This document shows positions 11,401 through 23,819 of a stretch of DNA of 64,000 bases, piece after piece. The notes under the pieces are model-generated. The model saw only the letters and a program-made list of their open reading frames with translations. It was not told where the DNA came from and did not search any database. A program made the translations under genes and the position numbers. Numbering within the stretch: the first letter of the stretch is position 1; every line of letters begins with the position of its first letter. Source of the DNA: Mariannaea sp. PMI_226 (lineage: Eukaryota; Ascomycota; Sordariomycetes; Hypocreales; Nectriaceae); assembly GCA_024336345.1 (NCBI GenBank), contig JANFOG010000013.1, positions 744,001-808,000 on the forward strand, in the 5' to 3' direction.

Positions 11401-13529
11401 ATCAACCCCGCCAGACGCCACGCAGACGTCACTCCCTCTCCTCTTTTTTTTTCTTTCTCTTTCTTCTCTTTGATTCCGTCTCCTCCCCCCACTATTCCAT
11501 TGTCTTTCTATTCACCCATACGCCAGGGCGGAACAAAGGGAACGCAAAGCCACAGACGAAAAGGTAAAGACGAAGAAAGACGAAGAAGACGGCGAGAAAA
11601 TCTTCTCCTGCGTTAGTCCTCCTACAGCCATCCAACCAAGATTCGCCAACGCCATTCCCCCCCCTCCAGCGCCCAACTTACCAGTCCCTCGGGGAAAGTT
11701 CTCTCATTAGGCATAAGGTACAGATTACAATGCCACACTCACTGACACAGTGCACTTTCTCGTCACAAAATCTCTTTTCTTGAAACGAAACATTTCGTCT
11801 CCCCTCCATTCCGCCGCTTTCCGCAACGTGCCTCTCATCTACATCTTACTGTGCGCAAAGTCCAACTCAGCCCCAACGACTCATGTTTTCTACATAGTTA
11901 CTTCACTGATTTACCTATTTGTCGCCTTTCGGAGTTTTTTCCCGTTCACTGGACCTGAGCGATGTCCACGCGTCTGTCGGGGACCTGCATCCGCAACACA
12001 CGTCAACAAGGGGGGCCCCCCCTGGGTTTACCCCCCCTCCCTCTCAAAGTGATGTGATTCACCAAAGTGCATGCAGCTCGCTTCATCAGACACATACACA
12101 CATACTATGTACACGCACGAAAGGGCTCAACTGTTGTAACTTTGTATCTCCATCTCACCCCATTCATCGTACGGGTCCGTAGCAGGAATACAAAGTTTAT
12201 ACTGTATCTATCTACCTAGTTTTGCAGCTACTTACTAAGCTGGCCTGATCCTGATTTTAGCCGGTTTCTGTTTGTCTGTCCTCTTTGCTTTGTATCAAGG
12301 GGAAGGGGGGGATAGGAAAGAAAAAAGAGAGTGAGATATTCAGGATCACTTGAACGGCTCAGGTTCATCCATAGTATGACATTGCCTGTTTCATGGCTTT
12401 CCATACAACGGGGACGACATGCCATATGGGAAACAAAACTTGCCACGAACCAACACCTCTCAAACAATAGTCTACTGTACCCTCAAATTTTTTTGAGCCT
12501 CACAGGCGTCCGCAAATCAGCCACCCCAGCCAATCCCATTCGGGCCCTGATCCGGCATCCGCCCGATCCCAAACCCGCTCGCCCTCTCCTTCAGGTACCC
12601 GCACCGAAGCCCAGTTCCGCCCCCCACTGTGGCAGATGGCAAAACATGGCCCCCCCGGATGGTGATCCTCCACACACGCCCACCTAGGCGCACTCTACGC
12701 ACAAAGATGCATCTCAAACTGCCAGCTCATCCGCACACACACACACTCGCGCTCACACACTCACACACAAAGAAAAGGTACCCGTAGAAGGGGACCACAC
12801 ACACTTCAAAGAGGAGGGGGGGCGCGGGGGGGAGAGGGGGCGTCTCTTGATACCCATTCAAAGAAACAAACCACAAAAAAACGTCCCACATTATTTTGAC
12901 CTTCTCTTACAGCGTTGTTCTCATTCGTCCGGCCCTTTCGTTTCGTCCTCGAATTGCCTTCGTCTTGCCTTTTCTGGGTCTCTCTTTTTTTTTCTCATGG
13001 AAACCCACCGAGCCATCCCGAGGGTCCGTTTCACCGCGAGATGCTGTGGGATGCTAGAGAGGGAAGAGAAGATGGGGCCACCCCGGGTTTTGCTACTTGT
13101 CATTCCATTGTTTCTTGGCCATCTAGCCGCCGCTGGAGGAGGGGGAGGGGCAGAGGCAAATGGGGGCGAGGAGGAGAAGAAAAAAAGATGGGATGAACTG
13201 CGACTCGAGTCGAGCATAAATTGAAGCCGGTTTCCCACCCCAGAAATCTATCTCTTCTCTTCATCACACACGCTTTCATTCAAACTATCAGAGCTACCTG
13301 ATCAGGCATCATTCATTCTTTCCGGTCCTTACCAACTTACTTACACACTTTCACCAAGCTGTGCTTGTGTTCCAATTCACTCCCTGTCTTCTCAGACTCT
13401 TGACTTACACACATATCCCTATCAAAAACGCTCAAATACACTCCCTCTTTGTCGTGTGTTGAAACCTCGTTCAAAGTACATTTTTTACATCAAAACCAAA
13501 AAGTTTTTACACAAACCAAAACTATCAAA
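8412..13529. other. 5.1-kb spacer, no gene seen
   Basis: This separates the divergent oxidase and barrel-protein genes. It holds simple repeats: (TC)n at 9580-9597, a CATA/CATG tract at 10040-10067, CA-rich DNA at 12733-12770, purine-only GAAGACGG-type repeats at 10897-10941 and again near 11571-11600, and a duplicated CTCGCGGTGCTA near 11033-11056. The last few hundred bases before 13530 are CT-rich with ACACAC and CAAA, as in leaders of strongly expressed fungal genes. The short frames here are low-complexity and unconvincing. Confidence 0.6.
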
Positions 13530-13892
13530 ATGGCCATCTTCAAGACTCTCCTCCTCGCTCTCCCCCTCGCCCTTGCGGCTCCCACCAGCAACACCATCCA
13601 GGCCCGCGCCACCGGCTCCATGACCTGGTACCAGCCCGGCCTCGGCTCTTGCGGCGAGACCAACACTGAGACTGACCTCATCTGCGCCATGTCCGCCTCC
13701 CTGTACGACAGCATCAAGCCCTGCGGCAAGTCCATCAAGATCAAGGGCCCTGCCGGCACCGTTACCGTCAAGGTCATGGACCGCTGCGTCGGCTGTGCTC
13801 ACGACGACATCGATCTCTCCCCCGCTGCCTTCGAGGCCGCCATCGGTGGCCTCGGTGTTGGTCGATCCAACGCTGAGTGGGAGTGGGCTTAA
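13530..13892 (+). CDS. secreted RlpA-like double-psi beta-barrel (expansin/barwin-like) protein
   Basis: An intronless gene for 120 residues. The start is the ATG in a CAAAATGGCC context, followed by a signal peptide (about 1-17) and a short propeptide ending QAR. The rest is a single double-psi beta-barrel domain: MTWYQPGLGSCG at its start, then ICAMSASLYD, KVMDRCVGC, and DIDLSPAAF with the acidic residue conserved in expansin-type barrels. Five cysteines are present. The protein lacks the C-terminal carbohydrate-binding domain of true expansins. Members of this small family are abundant extracellular proteins; described roles include wall loosening without hydrolysis and protease inhibition. 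The role here is not determined. The biased, C-ending codons suggest high expression. Confidence 0.85.
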   Translation: MAIFKTLLLALPLALAAPTSNTIQARATGSMTWYQPGLGSCGETNTETDLICAMSASLYDSIKPCGKSIKIKGPAGTVTVKVMDRCVGCAHDDIDLSPAAFEAAIGGLGVGRSNAEWEWA

Positions 13893-14492
13893 AGGAAGAG
13901 ACATGAATCGAATCAACCAAAAGGCGGAGGAACAGGCAGGGCTTTATCCAAGCTGCACAAGAATTTCCCTCCAGGGGAGGGACAGCTGGACTGGCCAGAA
14001 CAACATAGATACCACGTAAATACAACTGATGAACTTTGACAAACCCCATTACCGTTGCTTCAAGTAAATTGTCTTTTTTTTTTATTTCGTGTTGATGTCC
14101 ATCTTGAGGTGAATTGATTCTGTCAATCTATGCTACCAGCGCAAAACCTTAGCCTGCCTTTTTTTGCTTCTCCAAACCAAGCTTTCCGATATCACTTATC
14201 CCTTATCCCTTATCCCTTATCCCTTTGACCCCGGCATCCTTGCCTATTTGCTGAAATAAAAAAAAAAAAGTAACTCCTGGGTATAGTACAATCCTAATTT
14301 CGCTCTCCTTTTGATTGGATTCTTCTTTTTAAATGTGGGTGTGTGTGAATGGGCGTGTGTGTGATTGTGATTGTTAAGGTGAATGTGAGTGTGAGTGTAT
14401 GAGTGTAAGTGTTCTCTAATCTTTTTACTTGGTTGCGCGTGCTGAGTCAATCTGACCCATCACCAGGCTTTAACTATCCGACGACCAAGTCC
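13893..14492. other. 600-bp spacer between convergent genes
   Basis: This contains the tandem CTTATCC repeat at 14195-14222, an A12 run near 14258-14269, and a GT-rich stretch at about 14336-14410. No gene is seen. The 3' ends of the barrel-protein gene and the centrosomin-motif gene face each other here. Confidence 0.6.
14195..14222. repeat. tandem CTTATCC x4
   Basis: Four perfect 7-bp units are followed by a partial CTT. The unit differs from the TTAGGG telomere repeat of filamentous fungi, so this is a minisatellite and not a telomere remnant. Confidence 0.9.
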
Positions 14493-17283
14493 CTAACCGG
14501 TTCTAGGCTTGAAGCTCGCCGCCCTAAATGCGGGCAACCACTTTCTCCTCGTTCCTGTAGCCGAGGAGACTCTCGGGCTATTCTCCAGATGCTGCTCTGG
14601 TGTGAAAGCCTCCCCGTTATACGCAGCCATAGTGGGTGTGCCTGGTGTTTGCAAGTCTACGCCAGTGTTGGCAATCATGGCCAAGTCAACAGATACTTGA
14701 CGAGAATGGCGTGGGTTTCGCATGATGGGAGGAGGAGTAGCCCCATCTCGATCATCCTCGACCACGGCGGGTCGATTGACCCAAGAGGGAACTCCCATCC
14801 CCATACTCGCCCTCGAGGAATCACTGCCGTCTGGCTCTATTGGAGATGGTGCGAGTGCTGGCGCGAGGGCTGGTGGAGTTGGTGCACTCCCACCAAGAGA
14901 CCGACGGAACAGCTTTGTAAGGGTGCTTCGAGTAACACCCTGCCCGGTGATCGGAGGGTACTGCTTCTTTTGTTCGGTCGCTGGTGGTGGTTGGGGGAGA
15001 GATGCCGGCTGTACAGGTGTCTTCATGCCAGCTCGCATCTGGATATCATCGCTGTTACGACGGCCTCGGGTACGTCGGCTCGTCTTGGACACTCCGCGCT
15101 TAGTGGATGGTCTGCTGCCAGGGCTGTTGCCTGTCTGGGCATGTAGACTCGATCTCCTGTTGGGCGGTGGAGGTGGCAGAGATGACGAGAACAAGTCGGG
15201 GTGAACTGGAAACATTTCCAGGAGTCGCTCAGGATCAATACCGGCTTTGCCAATATAGGCACTCTTGGCACCAAACATGGCATCAACAGCCCAGTCGCCT
15301 TTAGCTGCAGTGGAGGGGAAGCTGAACAGGTCTGGAGACATTCGGCCATCCGTTTCAGGCTTGGCACTCTCACGCATCCAGATATCCACGCTGGATCGAA
15401 GGGATTGCGTATCCAAGTCATCCTCGCTATCGCTGTCCCAGTCGTTATTTCTACGATTCGATATGGTAGTCTCATCGGCAGAGCGAGGGCGTTGAATGGC
15501 TCGCGCACGTGCCTCAAAGTATGCGTGGTTGTTCAGATCCCTAGCCCGTTCGAGAGGCTTCGCCGTAGCTTCCATGCGCAGGGAGACACCCTCGGACTCC
15601 CTACCCTCACCCGACATGTCCGACAAGTCACCATAGCTATGCTGACCATTGATAGTCGGCTTAGGCAGGGTCTCATTGGAGTTTTGAAACCTTCGTAAGG
15701 TAGACGAGGAAATGGTATCGGGAGTTGGCGGGAGATCGTGTAGACGAACGCCACCACCAGGAGCATCAGTGAGGACTCGCCTCAGCGATTCCCGCTTCTC
15801 CTCCTTTGCCCGACGTCGTGCTGGCGACTTGGGCGGTTGAGCTTCGCGGCCAGAGAATGTGGGTGTAGGCCCTGCGTCTCGGTCCCGACTCGGTGGTCGG
15901 CTGTCCACCTTCTTGGTGTAGGCGGGGTCGAGTCGCTCAATCTGCTGTAGAGGTGACCCTTGGTCGATGATGTGGGTGAGAGACTGGTAGTCCTTACGCC
16001 GGGTAGTGTTTGTGAGTGAATTAGACCGTGCAGGCCGGTTCGATGACGCGGGGATCCTAGCCAAGGAAGTCTTGGGCCTCTTGATAGCACTTGCTCTCAT
16101 CGGTAGACTCTCAGCGCCATCGAGAGAAAGTGGCTCGTCTACTTCAGCAGGTGGTGCCTGGTCTCCCTTTTGGCCATAGACGCTGACAAAAGAGCTTTCG
16201 CTCAAGACGCTTAGACTTGGACTGGCCAGAACATTGGCAGGGTTGTTATCCGCATAGCCAGATTCGGGGACCTGAGGGAGGCTTAGGACACTGCCACGGA
16301 CCCCCAAATACACGTTTCGCAAGTTTTCCGTAGTTTCACTGCGCTCCGAAAGGAAGCTCGGCATGCGAGTGATGACCTTGGCATCATCCTCGATTCTGAG
16401 CAGGTCGGGAGCTTGCTGCTTGGGTATAGGATGCTCGTAGTCTGCATCAAATCGGGGATCGCCATAGAGTCCCTCAGCTTCAATCTGCTGCACCATGTCA
16501 CGCTCCTGGGCACATTGCTCTAGCCTGGCTTCTAGCATGACAATCATGGCAACGGCCTCTTCAATGGCCTTGTCACGCTTCTCCATCTCCTGAAGCAACT
16601 TCTCATTGGATTCTTCAACCCGGGCGTACTCTGATTCTAGCTTTTCGACTCGCTCTTCCAGGGTCGTTTGCCGTTCTCGTCGGTGGTAAAGCTCCAGTTT
16701 GAGGTCAAAATTTTGCTTGTGAAGACTCGAAATGACCTAAAATGAGTCAGCCACACCATCGTTCGTCAAACTTGGGGGAGGGTAAAAATCTCACCTGTTC
16801 CATATCTTTGACACCTAGGCCCTTCTTCTTGCCTTCGGTGCCAGCAGTTGACTGTGGCCGTCGTACATCGCCTCCCTTAGTAGGCGAGCCATGGCTGGTT
16901 CGACTTAGGTCTGATGAGCTATTCATCTCGGAGGATCGAGCCCACTGCCCTGCCTTCTCGCTCTCAACTTGACGCTCCTTCTGAAGCCTCTCTTGGAGAA
17001 ATGATGAAACGGCAGTCTGTCTATTGGACTCACTGCTGGCCTCTCTCGACAATCTAGGTGTGGCTCGGGGTGTTGTAGTTCGTGGTGTTGACACGCCCTT
17101 GCACGGAGCGTGATGGAAGCGGTGGGCTGGGTGGCCCGTCATCTGAGAATCAATCTGTGAGGTTGAGCTGCCAGCACTCTGGGATGTAGTGCGGGTGTTT
17201 GTAGTACTTGTAGAAGATCGAGAAGCGGTCCGAGGATATGAAGGCCGTGGCCTCTCGTAGGCGTATGCTTGAGATGGGTCCAT
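14493..17283 (-). CDS. centrosomin N-terminal motif 1 (Cnn_1N) coiled-coil protein
   Basis: Two exons (17283-16795 and 16736-14493, 58-bp intron) give 910 residues. The N-terminal 150 residues are rich in Ser, Thr and Arg and probably disordered. Residues about 155-240 form the key domain: GVKDMEQ joined across the intron to VISSLHKQNFDLKLELY, then a coiled coil of Glu, Arg and Leu heptads. The pattern Gln-Asn-Phe-Asp-Leu-Lys-Leu is the centrosomin motif 1 signature, which recruits gamma-tubulin complexes at spindle pole bodies and other microtubule-organising centres. The remaining 650 residues are low-complexity, with short basic patches such as TRGRRNSDD and a FRRSLGG motif near the end. 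Known homologues with this motif include Mto1/ApsB and Pcp1. This protein is shorter and may be a third, less-studied class. A microtubule role is inferred. Confidence 0.8.
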
Positions 17284-20020
17284 GATCGCAGTTTATGGAG
17301 GGGGTATCTATTAGGGATGTAGTGAGGGTTGGGCCGCGACTGTGATGCTGTGATACTGCAAACGGGCCAGCCAGTGGGATGCGCAGCAGATCAAAAACAG
17401 GCCCAGCTGTTTGTTGGTTTGATATTTAGGTCGGCTCGCCTTGTCAAAAGCAAAGTGAGATCAGTGGGGACTAGAGACCAAAGCAATAGTTGGCTGAGAC
17501 GCTGACTTGAATTGTGCACATGAAAAACTGGATCGTCAAGTGAATAGCCGCCCAATCTTCGATCAATGTACGCGCAAAATATCGGGTGCAAATCTTCCGC
17601 TGTCTTGGTCGAACAAGCAGGTAAAGCTAATCAAGCATGTTCGATCTTCTGCCGGACGGTCTGTTTGTACCAGGCAGGTAGTTACAGCTTCTACCTCATC
17701 GCGTTATTCCAATCAATGTGCTTGTTCAGCTTAGCAAGGATTTGAATGCGAGCTGATCGACTCCAGATGGTATAGTTGGGAGGGAAAAGAGGAATGGTGT
17801 GTTGTCGCAAAGGCTCAACACGAAGGGTCGTTGCAAACAGAGTCGCAGCTTCTGGAGGATGGTGGTTGTCTCAACTGTTCTGCAGCCAAAGGACCAGGAC
17901 AGGGATAATGCCCAATCGGAGCGTTGCGTGATGCGTCGGTTCGAGTGGGAGCACCTGCAGGATGAGGTCGTTTGCAGCAGCAAGTGGCCAGCACAACAAG
18001 GTCAGCGAGAAAGGGTCCGAGAGTAGGATGCTGTCGAGCTGTCGATTGTTTGTTGCGTCGATTGCAGGATGACGGAAGTAGTAGAGAGAGGCAACAGGCG
18101 GGTGGTGGGCGGACTGTAGTAGATTGGAAAGGAGGGAGCAGAGGCGAAAGATTAATGTGTACAGGAGGTGAGGTGAGGTGAGACAACCAGAGAGAAGCTG
18201 GCACAACCGTCAATGTTGTCTTAGGTCTTAGGTCCTAGGTCATTAGTCGAGTAATGAAGAGAGTGGAGGAGGGCAGATGAAAGAAAGGTGAAGAAGGAGA
18301 GGAGGGAGTGAAGAGTGGATGGACAAGCAGGTAGTAGTAAGACAAAACGAAGTGAGATGGTGGCACACAGACCAACGCGGGTATCGCTTATGAATAATAC
18401 AGGTTGATTGCTTGCTTCCTTGCCTGCTTGCCTGTTTGCTTTTCCCTGACCCCATACGCAAGTCAAACCAAGCCAAATTCATCCAGAGCACCGTAATACG
18501 AGCACGACGTAATGATCACTATGTACTCCATACCTATAGTGTAAGAATAATTCTCGTCCAAGAGTGGATTACCAAACTATGTACTATGGTACATCGTAGT
18601 CTGTAATTACATAGTATTTTATTGCCTACCCGCAGTTCCGACCTGTGTCAGAATGGAAACGGTCGAAGCTATTGCCGCTCGATGCTCCATACTAGCACTG
18701 ACAGCCGACCCATCCAGGGGGACAGACTTGATTAGGGGCAAGACGAAAAAGGGATTGACGGGAAGGAAAAAAAAAAAAACCTAGCTCATGATCCCTGACG
18801 CTCTACTTAGTTTGGATAATACCCTTGCCTGGCCAATGTGCCTCAAGTGCATTAGCGTCCATTTTGAACAGGGCTCCCACGCTCCAAACAGAGGAGAGAT
18901 TGGATCATTAGCAGTTTCGCTACTGAATGCGTCCCTCTCTCCCCCGTAGCTTGCTCATACTTCGTTCTTACAGTAATACTGGACACCCATCACCATATAA
19001 AAAGTATGGAGCACCTTACCTACTAACCTTGTCAGTCAACTAGAGTCTCCGTTATGTAGGCTTCCCATGGTTACATTTTTCAGCGCTGATCTTGGGTGGG
19101 CCTATGTTGGCGGGGCTGTGATTGAAGCTGGGTGCATCTTCAGGTGGTGATAGGCACAGTGCCTCTTGCACAATACAATTTGCCAGGATCGGGCTTGGAA
19201 TTCAACACGATTCCAACCAGTCACTGATGATGATGACATTGTCCAACCTTGCAATCTGTACTTGTTCCAAGATTCGCCCTCTCTCACATGCCATGTTTTT
19301 GTGTTATTCCTCCCGCTTGCTCTGTTGAGCGGATGTTGCCCCGTCGGCAGCTGTCGTCTCCATTCCAACCAGCTCTCTCCTGGCCATTGCTGAGGGCACA
19401 TAATACAAAAACTCCCGGTCCATTGTGATAACTCCCGACGCAAGGGAGCCAGCCGACGCAACAACCCTCTCACTCCCTCCCTCCATTAAAACGTCCCAAG
19501 CTCCGTCCCCTAAACGACCCCTCCGCCCTAATCACCGTCACCAATCACACCCGCTCCCACCGTCCTGGGGAGCATGGCCCCCCGGCTCCCGGTCACAGAC
19601 CCCGCCTCCGAAGGGGAACCCCGAAAGAGGCCTTGAGCCTTGCCCCCATGTCGTCACACGGTCCTCGACCAAAATCGACCAACAGGAACACGCTATTTCT
19701 GCTAATTAATTTTGCGATTGTCGCGTTGCGCGCTCGCTGTTTTCGCGTCGCCGTCTCGTCCTCATTTCTGTTTAATTGCTTTTTTCTGTTGGCGCTCGCT
19801 CAAAACCCGATTCTCTACGAAGTAACCATGACCCGGCCCAGTGGCTGTGCAGCTCAAGTGGGATTCCCTCTCATAACCAGAAATGAGGGGAGGGAGAGGG
19901 ATGAGGAGAGGGAGACAAAGAGGGAGACAAACGGGTACCGTAAATGACGAGACCCGAACCACAGCCCCCGAGCAACCAAGGCTCCCTGATGAGAATTCGA
20001 GGCGAAACTCGCAACTAATC
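17284..20020. other. 2.7-kb spacer, no gene seen
   Basis: This is the promoter and leader region of the centrosomin-motif gene, rich in GA tracts, followed by AT-richer DNA with an A13 run near 18768-18780. The open frames run through simple-sequence DNA and are not credible genes. Confidence 0.5.
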
Positions 20021-21416
20021 ATGCAATTACCTGTAGAACTGGCCCGACTGGTGCTGAGCGATCAGCCGGATATCCCTCTCTATGTTTCATGCTTTGCCAG
20101 GTCTCCATTTATCAGTAACCGATGCGATTGAGCTGCTTTATGAAGCACATGGCACAGAACAGGAGAGTAGATACGAAGCTGCATACCTATGCAGGTAGTA
20201 TTTATGCAATATACATAAATAAGGTACCTCGACGTTTCAAATGAATCGACAGGCTGTTTCGGAAACGGGCCCACTTCAGCTTTCCCCCCCAATATTGCAT
20301 CGCTCTCATCCTTCCAGCAAACGGGGGTATTATTATTAGATGGTTGATGCTTCTGAACTCGCACAAGACACGGATCATGTTACCCCGCTTCATCAATGTC
20401 TTCCATCCTACAGATGACATGGTCCATATTGTCCAGTGATGTGCCCTCAATACTTCCACCTAAAGTATAGCTCAACATTACCGAACATCCAGCTATATTC
20501 CCCAGTGACCCCAATGAGACTCTCTCCCTCATCTCAACCAATCACTCAAATTCTCGTTGATTTGACCAAGACGTCCAACGTCGTCTCCTCGCTCGCATCG
20601 AATCTAGTATGGCGACATTGAGTAACAGTCAATTCACCTAATAGGGCACAACAATTCGCTGTCGCGTTGGCCTCGCTATGATCCTTGTCGGCCAGAAAGA
20701 GATCGTTTGTGGGCTTATACCAAAGCAGGGTCGGCAAGCCAATTCATGACGCTGCCTGGCCAGGCAGGGATGCAATAATCGAAGCCCCCGCGAGAGTCGA
20801 CGCCACCAGCATGGCAACAGTCGTCAAAGAGAACCTTTTCGCCGTCTCGCCCACACTCAAGCGATTGATCCTAGACGTGCCGCTAGGAGCCCTCAGTGAG
20901 GCTGAACCCGACCTTGCTATCCTTGACAATTTACGGCCAGGGTTTGAGGCATTGGTCAACCTCGAAGAATTTGTGGCGTCCAGATATAGAATCTCCTTCA
21001 CAGCACCCCACGGAACCAACCTGAAGTTTGGGTCGCAAACTGGCCAGACCTGCGTCGCCTGTGCCTCGACAGCCCTGTCGCCCTGCTACGACCTGCTAGA
21101 GAATTCTCCTCCATCTTGCTTCTACGCAAGCTAGATATAGCTGTGATAGTAAGAAGGCACAATATTGACTTGCCGTTGAAGAACAATGTCAAGGGCAACT
21201 TGATCAATGCGTTTACTTCTAAAAAAGGGAAACTCATCAATTGACAGCCAGCCCTTCATGGTAGTAGACATTGATCAAGTGGGTATCCAATACAGCGACG
21301 TACTTCTGCACGACCATGTTGAAGTTTTACAAGTCGACATTGTGTGGGACTTGAACCGTGACGCGATGCATGGGGAGAGGACCTTACTTCAAATGAGTAT
21401 ATATTTCACACACTAA
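20021..21416 (+). pseudogene. F-box / leucine-rich-repeat protein pseudogene
   Basis: A set of coding fragments on one strand but in shifting frames. At 20021 an F-box-like start reads MQLPVELARLVLSDQPD and soon meets a stop. From about 20685 a frame reads TLKRLILDVPLG and LVNLEEFVASRYRI, the style of fungal F-box LRR proteins. Near 21020 the sense moves by one base into another frame with VWVANWPDLRRLCLDSP and LLLRKLDIAVIV, which are classic leucine-rich repeats. A third frame carries on to 21416 with HDHVEVLQVDIVWDLN. The gap between the second and third pieces is too small for an intron, so a frameshift is the simplest reading. Fungal F-box genes of this kind, which choose targets for SCF ubiquitin ligases, are often lost. 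An unusual multi-exon gene is not fully excluded. Confidence 0.4.
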
Positions 21417-23729
21417 ACACCCATCCTACGTGTCTACTCTCCGCCAAATGCCCTTGGCTTGCGATGCCTCGTTGTATACTTTACCGGACCATGTAGTCTA
21501 TTCTGTGTACGGAGCGGATGTCATCAGACATCGCTGTGACTTTCCGCATGAATCTGATCATCGCCAATAGGGCTTCTGAAAAACATTTTTTCCTACTACC
21601 GCAATAAAAAAAACCGCTTCATCCCAATACCTCACGTCAGAGAGCAGCTAAATCCCGCTGGCTGCATGTCCAATTCCGTTACATATCAAACCTATTACAT
21701 GCCTCCCACCGAAGCACTGGTAAATCAACTCACACGCGTCACACTGTGCGTGTTTGGGGCGTTGGTTAGGCTCCAGATCATCGTCGCCTGCTGTCTCCAT
21801 GGACTAGCACTCAGCCACTGCTGCATGTGGTATCCCCCTCATCAGCACCAACCACAACCCAGCAACTCTGTATCACACTTTGTCGATGCCGTAAGCGCCT
21901 GATAACATCCCAGTCGTAAGCCCTTGCATCGTCCAGAGCAACTGGCGAAGAGGGTAACAACAACAGATCCTCGAATCAATCAACTGATCACCTCTGCCCA
22001 TCCGCCCTCCCCAATTGCGCTTGTGATCAAGCCACTACGTAACACCACCATCGTAGTGAAACGAGCCCGGCTCATCCACTTGGCCACCGCCCCGGTCCGT
22101 CCGGCCGGGAAGTTTCTCCAACGCTTGGCCCGCCCTCGGGAGGCCCAAAGCCGTCCAGCCATGGCAAACCTTGATTGTATCGCGTCCGTCGAACCTGGCT
22201 TGCTAGAGAGAAACGAGTGGTTAAGGGCTGTGGTGCGCTGCAAGCCCTTCATTGTGTGGGAACCAACATATCGACTTCAGAAGCAACACACTAGTCATCA
22301 CATGTACGAATCTTCGTTGCCACTTGACTATCCAACAGGCAATAGCCACAGTGGATTTTTCTTTTTCTCATCAATCCATTCTGTCGTCTCATTCTTATCT
22401 CCCGACAATTCTCTCTAAGGACGCAGCCAAGTGGACCAAACTTCGAGAGCTGCATACCGCCTCTTTTGAAGCTCTCAAGAGGGCCGCAGAGCCTGGAGAA
22501 GCCTTAGGTCCAACGAGAAATTTTGTACTTGTATTGATCTCTTTTTTTCAGCTTAGCAGGTGATATGTGCAACATCAACGGAGCACGACAACAAATGAAG
22601 TTGTGCACTTGGGCAGACGGAGTAGCACCTACAGCTTTTTCTGTGGCTCGGACCAGCATCGGGTGAGATCAGCGGCCATCGATCGGCGAGGTGTGCATGG
22701 TGTCTTACGAACTTGACTCGTCAAGTAAACATCACGACCCATACCTTTGCTGAGAACTGAATGGTTATGCTGTGGTTTCCATTCGCACCCACTTTTCTCA
22801 GAGCCAATGAAGTCTCCAAGCTGGAGAAAGATGGCCAAAACCATGCGTGTGCATGGCTTTCATAGATAAAACGAATCATCAAAGAGCCTTCAGTGGCCCT
22901 GCAAAAGTGTGACATTCACGACGAGCGCTTGGGGAATTCTGACGTCGATGACCATGACATATTCTACTCATCTCCCTCGAATATCAAGGCCATATAATCC
23001 GGTCCGGATAGCGTTACTGTATACTCCGTGGTGTCTAAAAAAGTTGACGATATAATTAGATTACCATGCTTCGTTCACCAAGACGTCTGTCGATCCTGTT
23101 TGAAACAAGCAGATGCATCTAGAATTTCTTAGCGTACTTCACAGACTACAAAAAATGTATAATAACGTAAGTAAAATTCCATGATGGCTGCATAAGGTAC
23201 ACCTCAGACTAGGCGGTCAAACCAAGGTCATGTTGACAGGTGAAAGTTTGTTCTGTTAGTGGTAGCTAGAGTCGATGCCTCAACTGACCAAGATGAAGCC
23301 GGAGGCCGTCCGTCACCAACCAACATGAAGACTATGCGCTCAAAATAGGTCAAGCTTGTCTGATTTCTGACATACCCAGTGGTGGATGTTAGTAGAGCTG
23401 TTGCGCAAAAACAGCCAGACTCGGTGAGAATTGAATGGATCGAACGGCGCACAACCTCAGACCAGTGCTATACGTTAATGTTTCCTAGTAGATGAACTGA
23501 GAAAGATTTTGAAAGGGCCCATCTGACGAAACAACAACAGTCAAAGTACGGAATATTCAATCTGGAATCAAGGAATGTTGTTACTACTCCCGTCCTTGGC
23601 CGTTCAGCTTTACCACGGACAATTTGGTGAGCTCAAGTGAGAAGACGAATCACCACACAAACATGACGTCATTAAACTTTCTACAGCACATATCCTGTAA
23701 TCTGAGCCGAAGAATTCAACAAGCTACAA
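21417..23729. other. 2.3-kb spacer with possible coding debris
   Basis: No intact gene is seen. A short patch at about 22425-22540 (AKWTKLRELHTASFEALKR in one frame) looks protein-like and may be a gene fragment, but I cannot name it. A 164-codon open frame at 21924-22418 has no recognisable domain and ends in low-complexity sequence. Confidence 0.4.
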
Positions 23730-23819
23730 TCCGGTATGGTGTAGTGGCTAACATTTCGCGCTCTCATAACCTGAGGGATCAGTTCCGCGGAGCCCAGGGT
23801 TCGATTCCCTGTACCGGAG
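23730..23819 (+). tRNA. tRNA-Glu (CTC) with 18-nt intron
   Basis: The acceptor stem TCCGGTA (23730-23736) pairs with TACCGGA (23812-23818), and the discriminator is G. The D arm is GTGTAGTGGCTAACA (A box) and the T arm contains GGGTTCGATTCCC (B box). The anticodon stem TCGCG pairs with CGCGG. The loop reads CTCTCA, then the intron TAACCTGAGGGATCAGTT, then C, giving anticodon CTC. The intron contains CTGAGGG, which can pair with the anticodon, as in normal fungal tRNA precursors. The mature length of 72 nt fits tRNA-Glu. A pol III terminator-like T run follows. Confidence 0.95.

Noticed and set aside
14409..15204. Plus-strand frames of 160-245 codons inside the centrosomin-motif gene
   Set aside because: They lie wholly opposite an intron-verified coding exon and have no family features.
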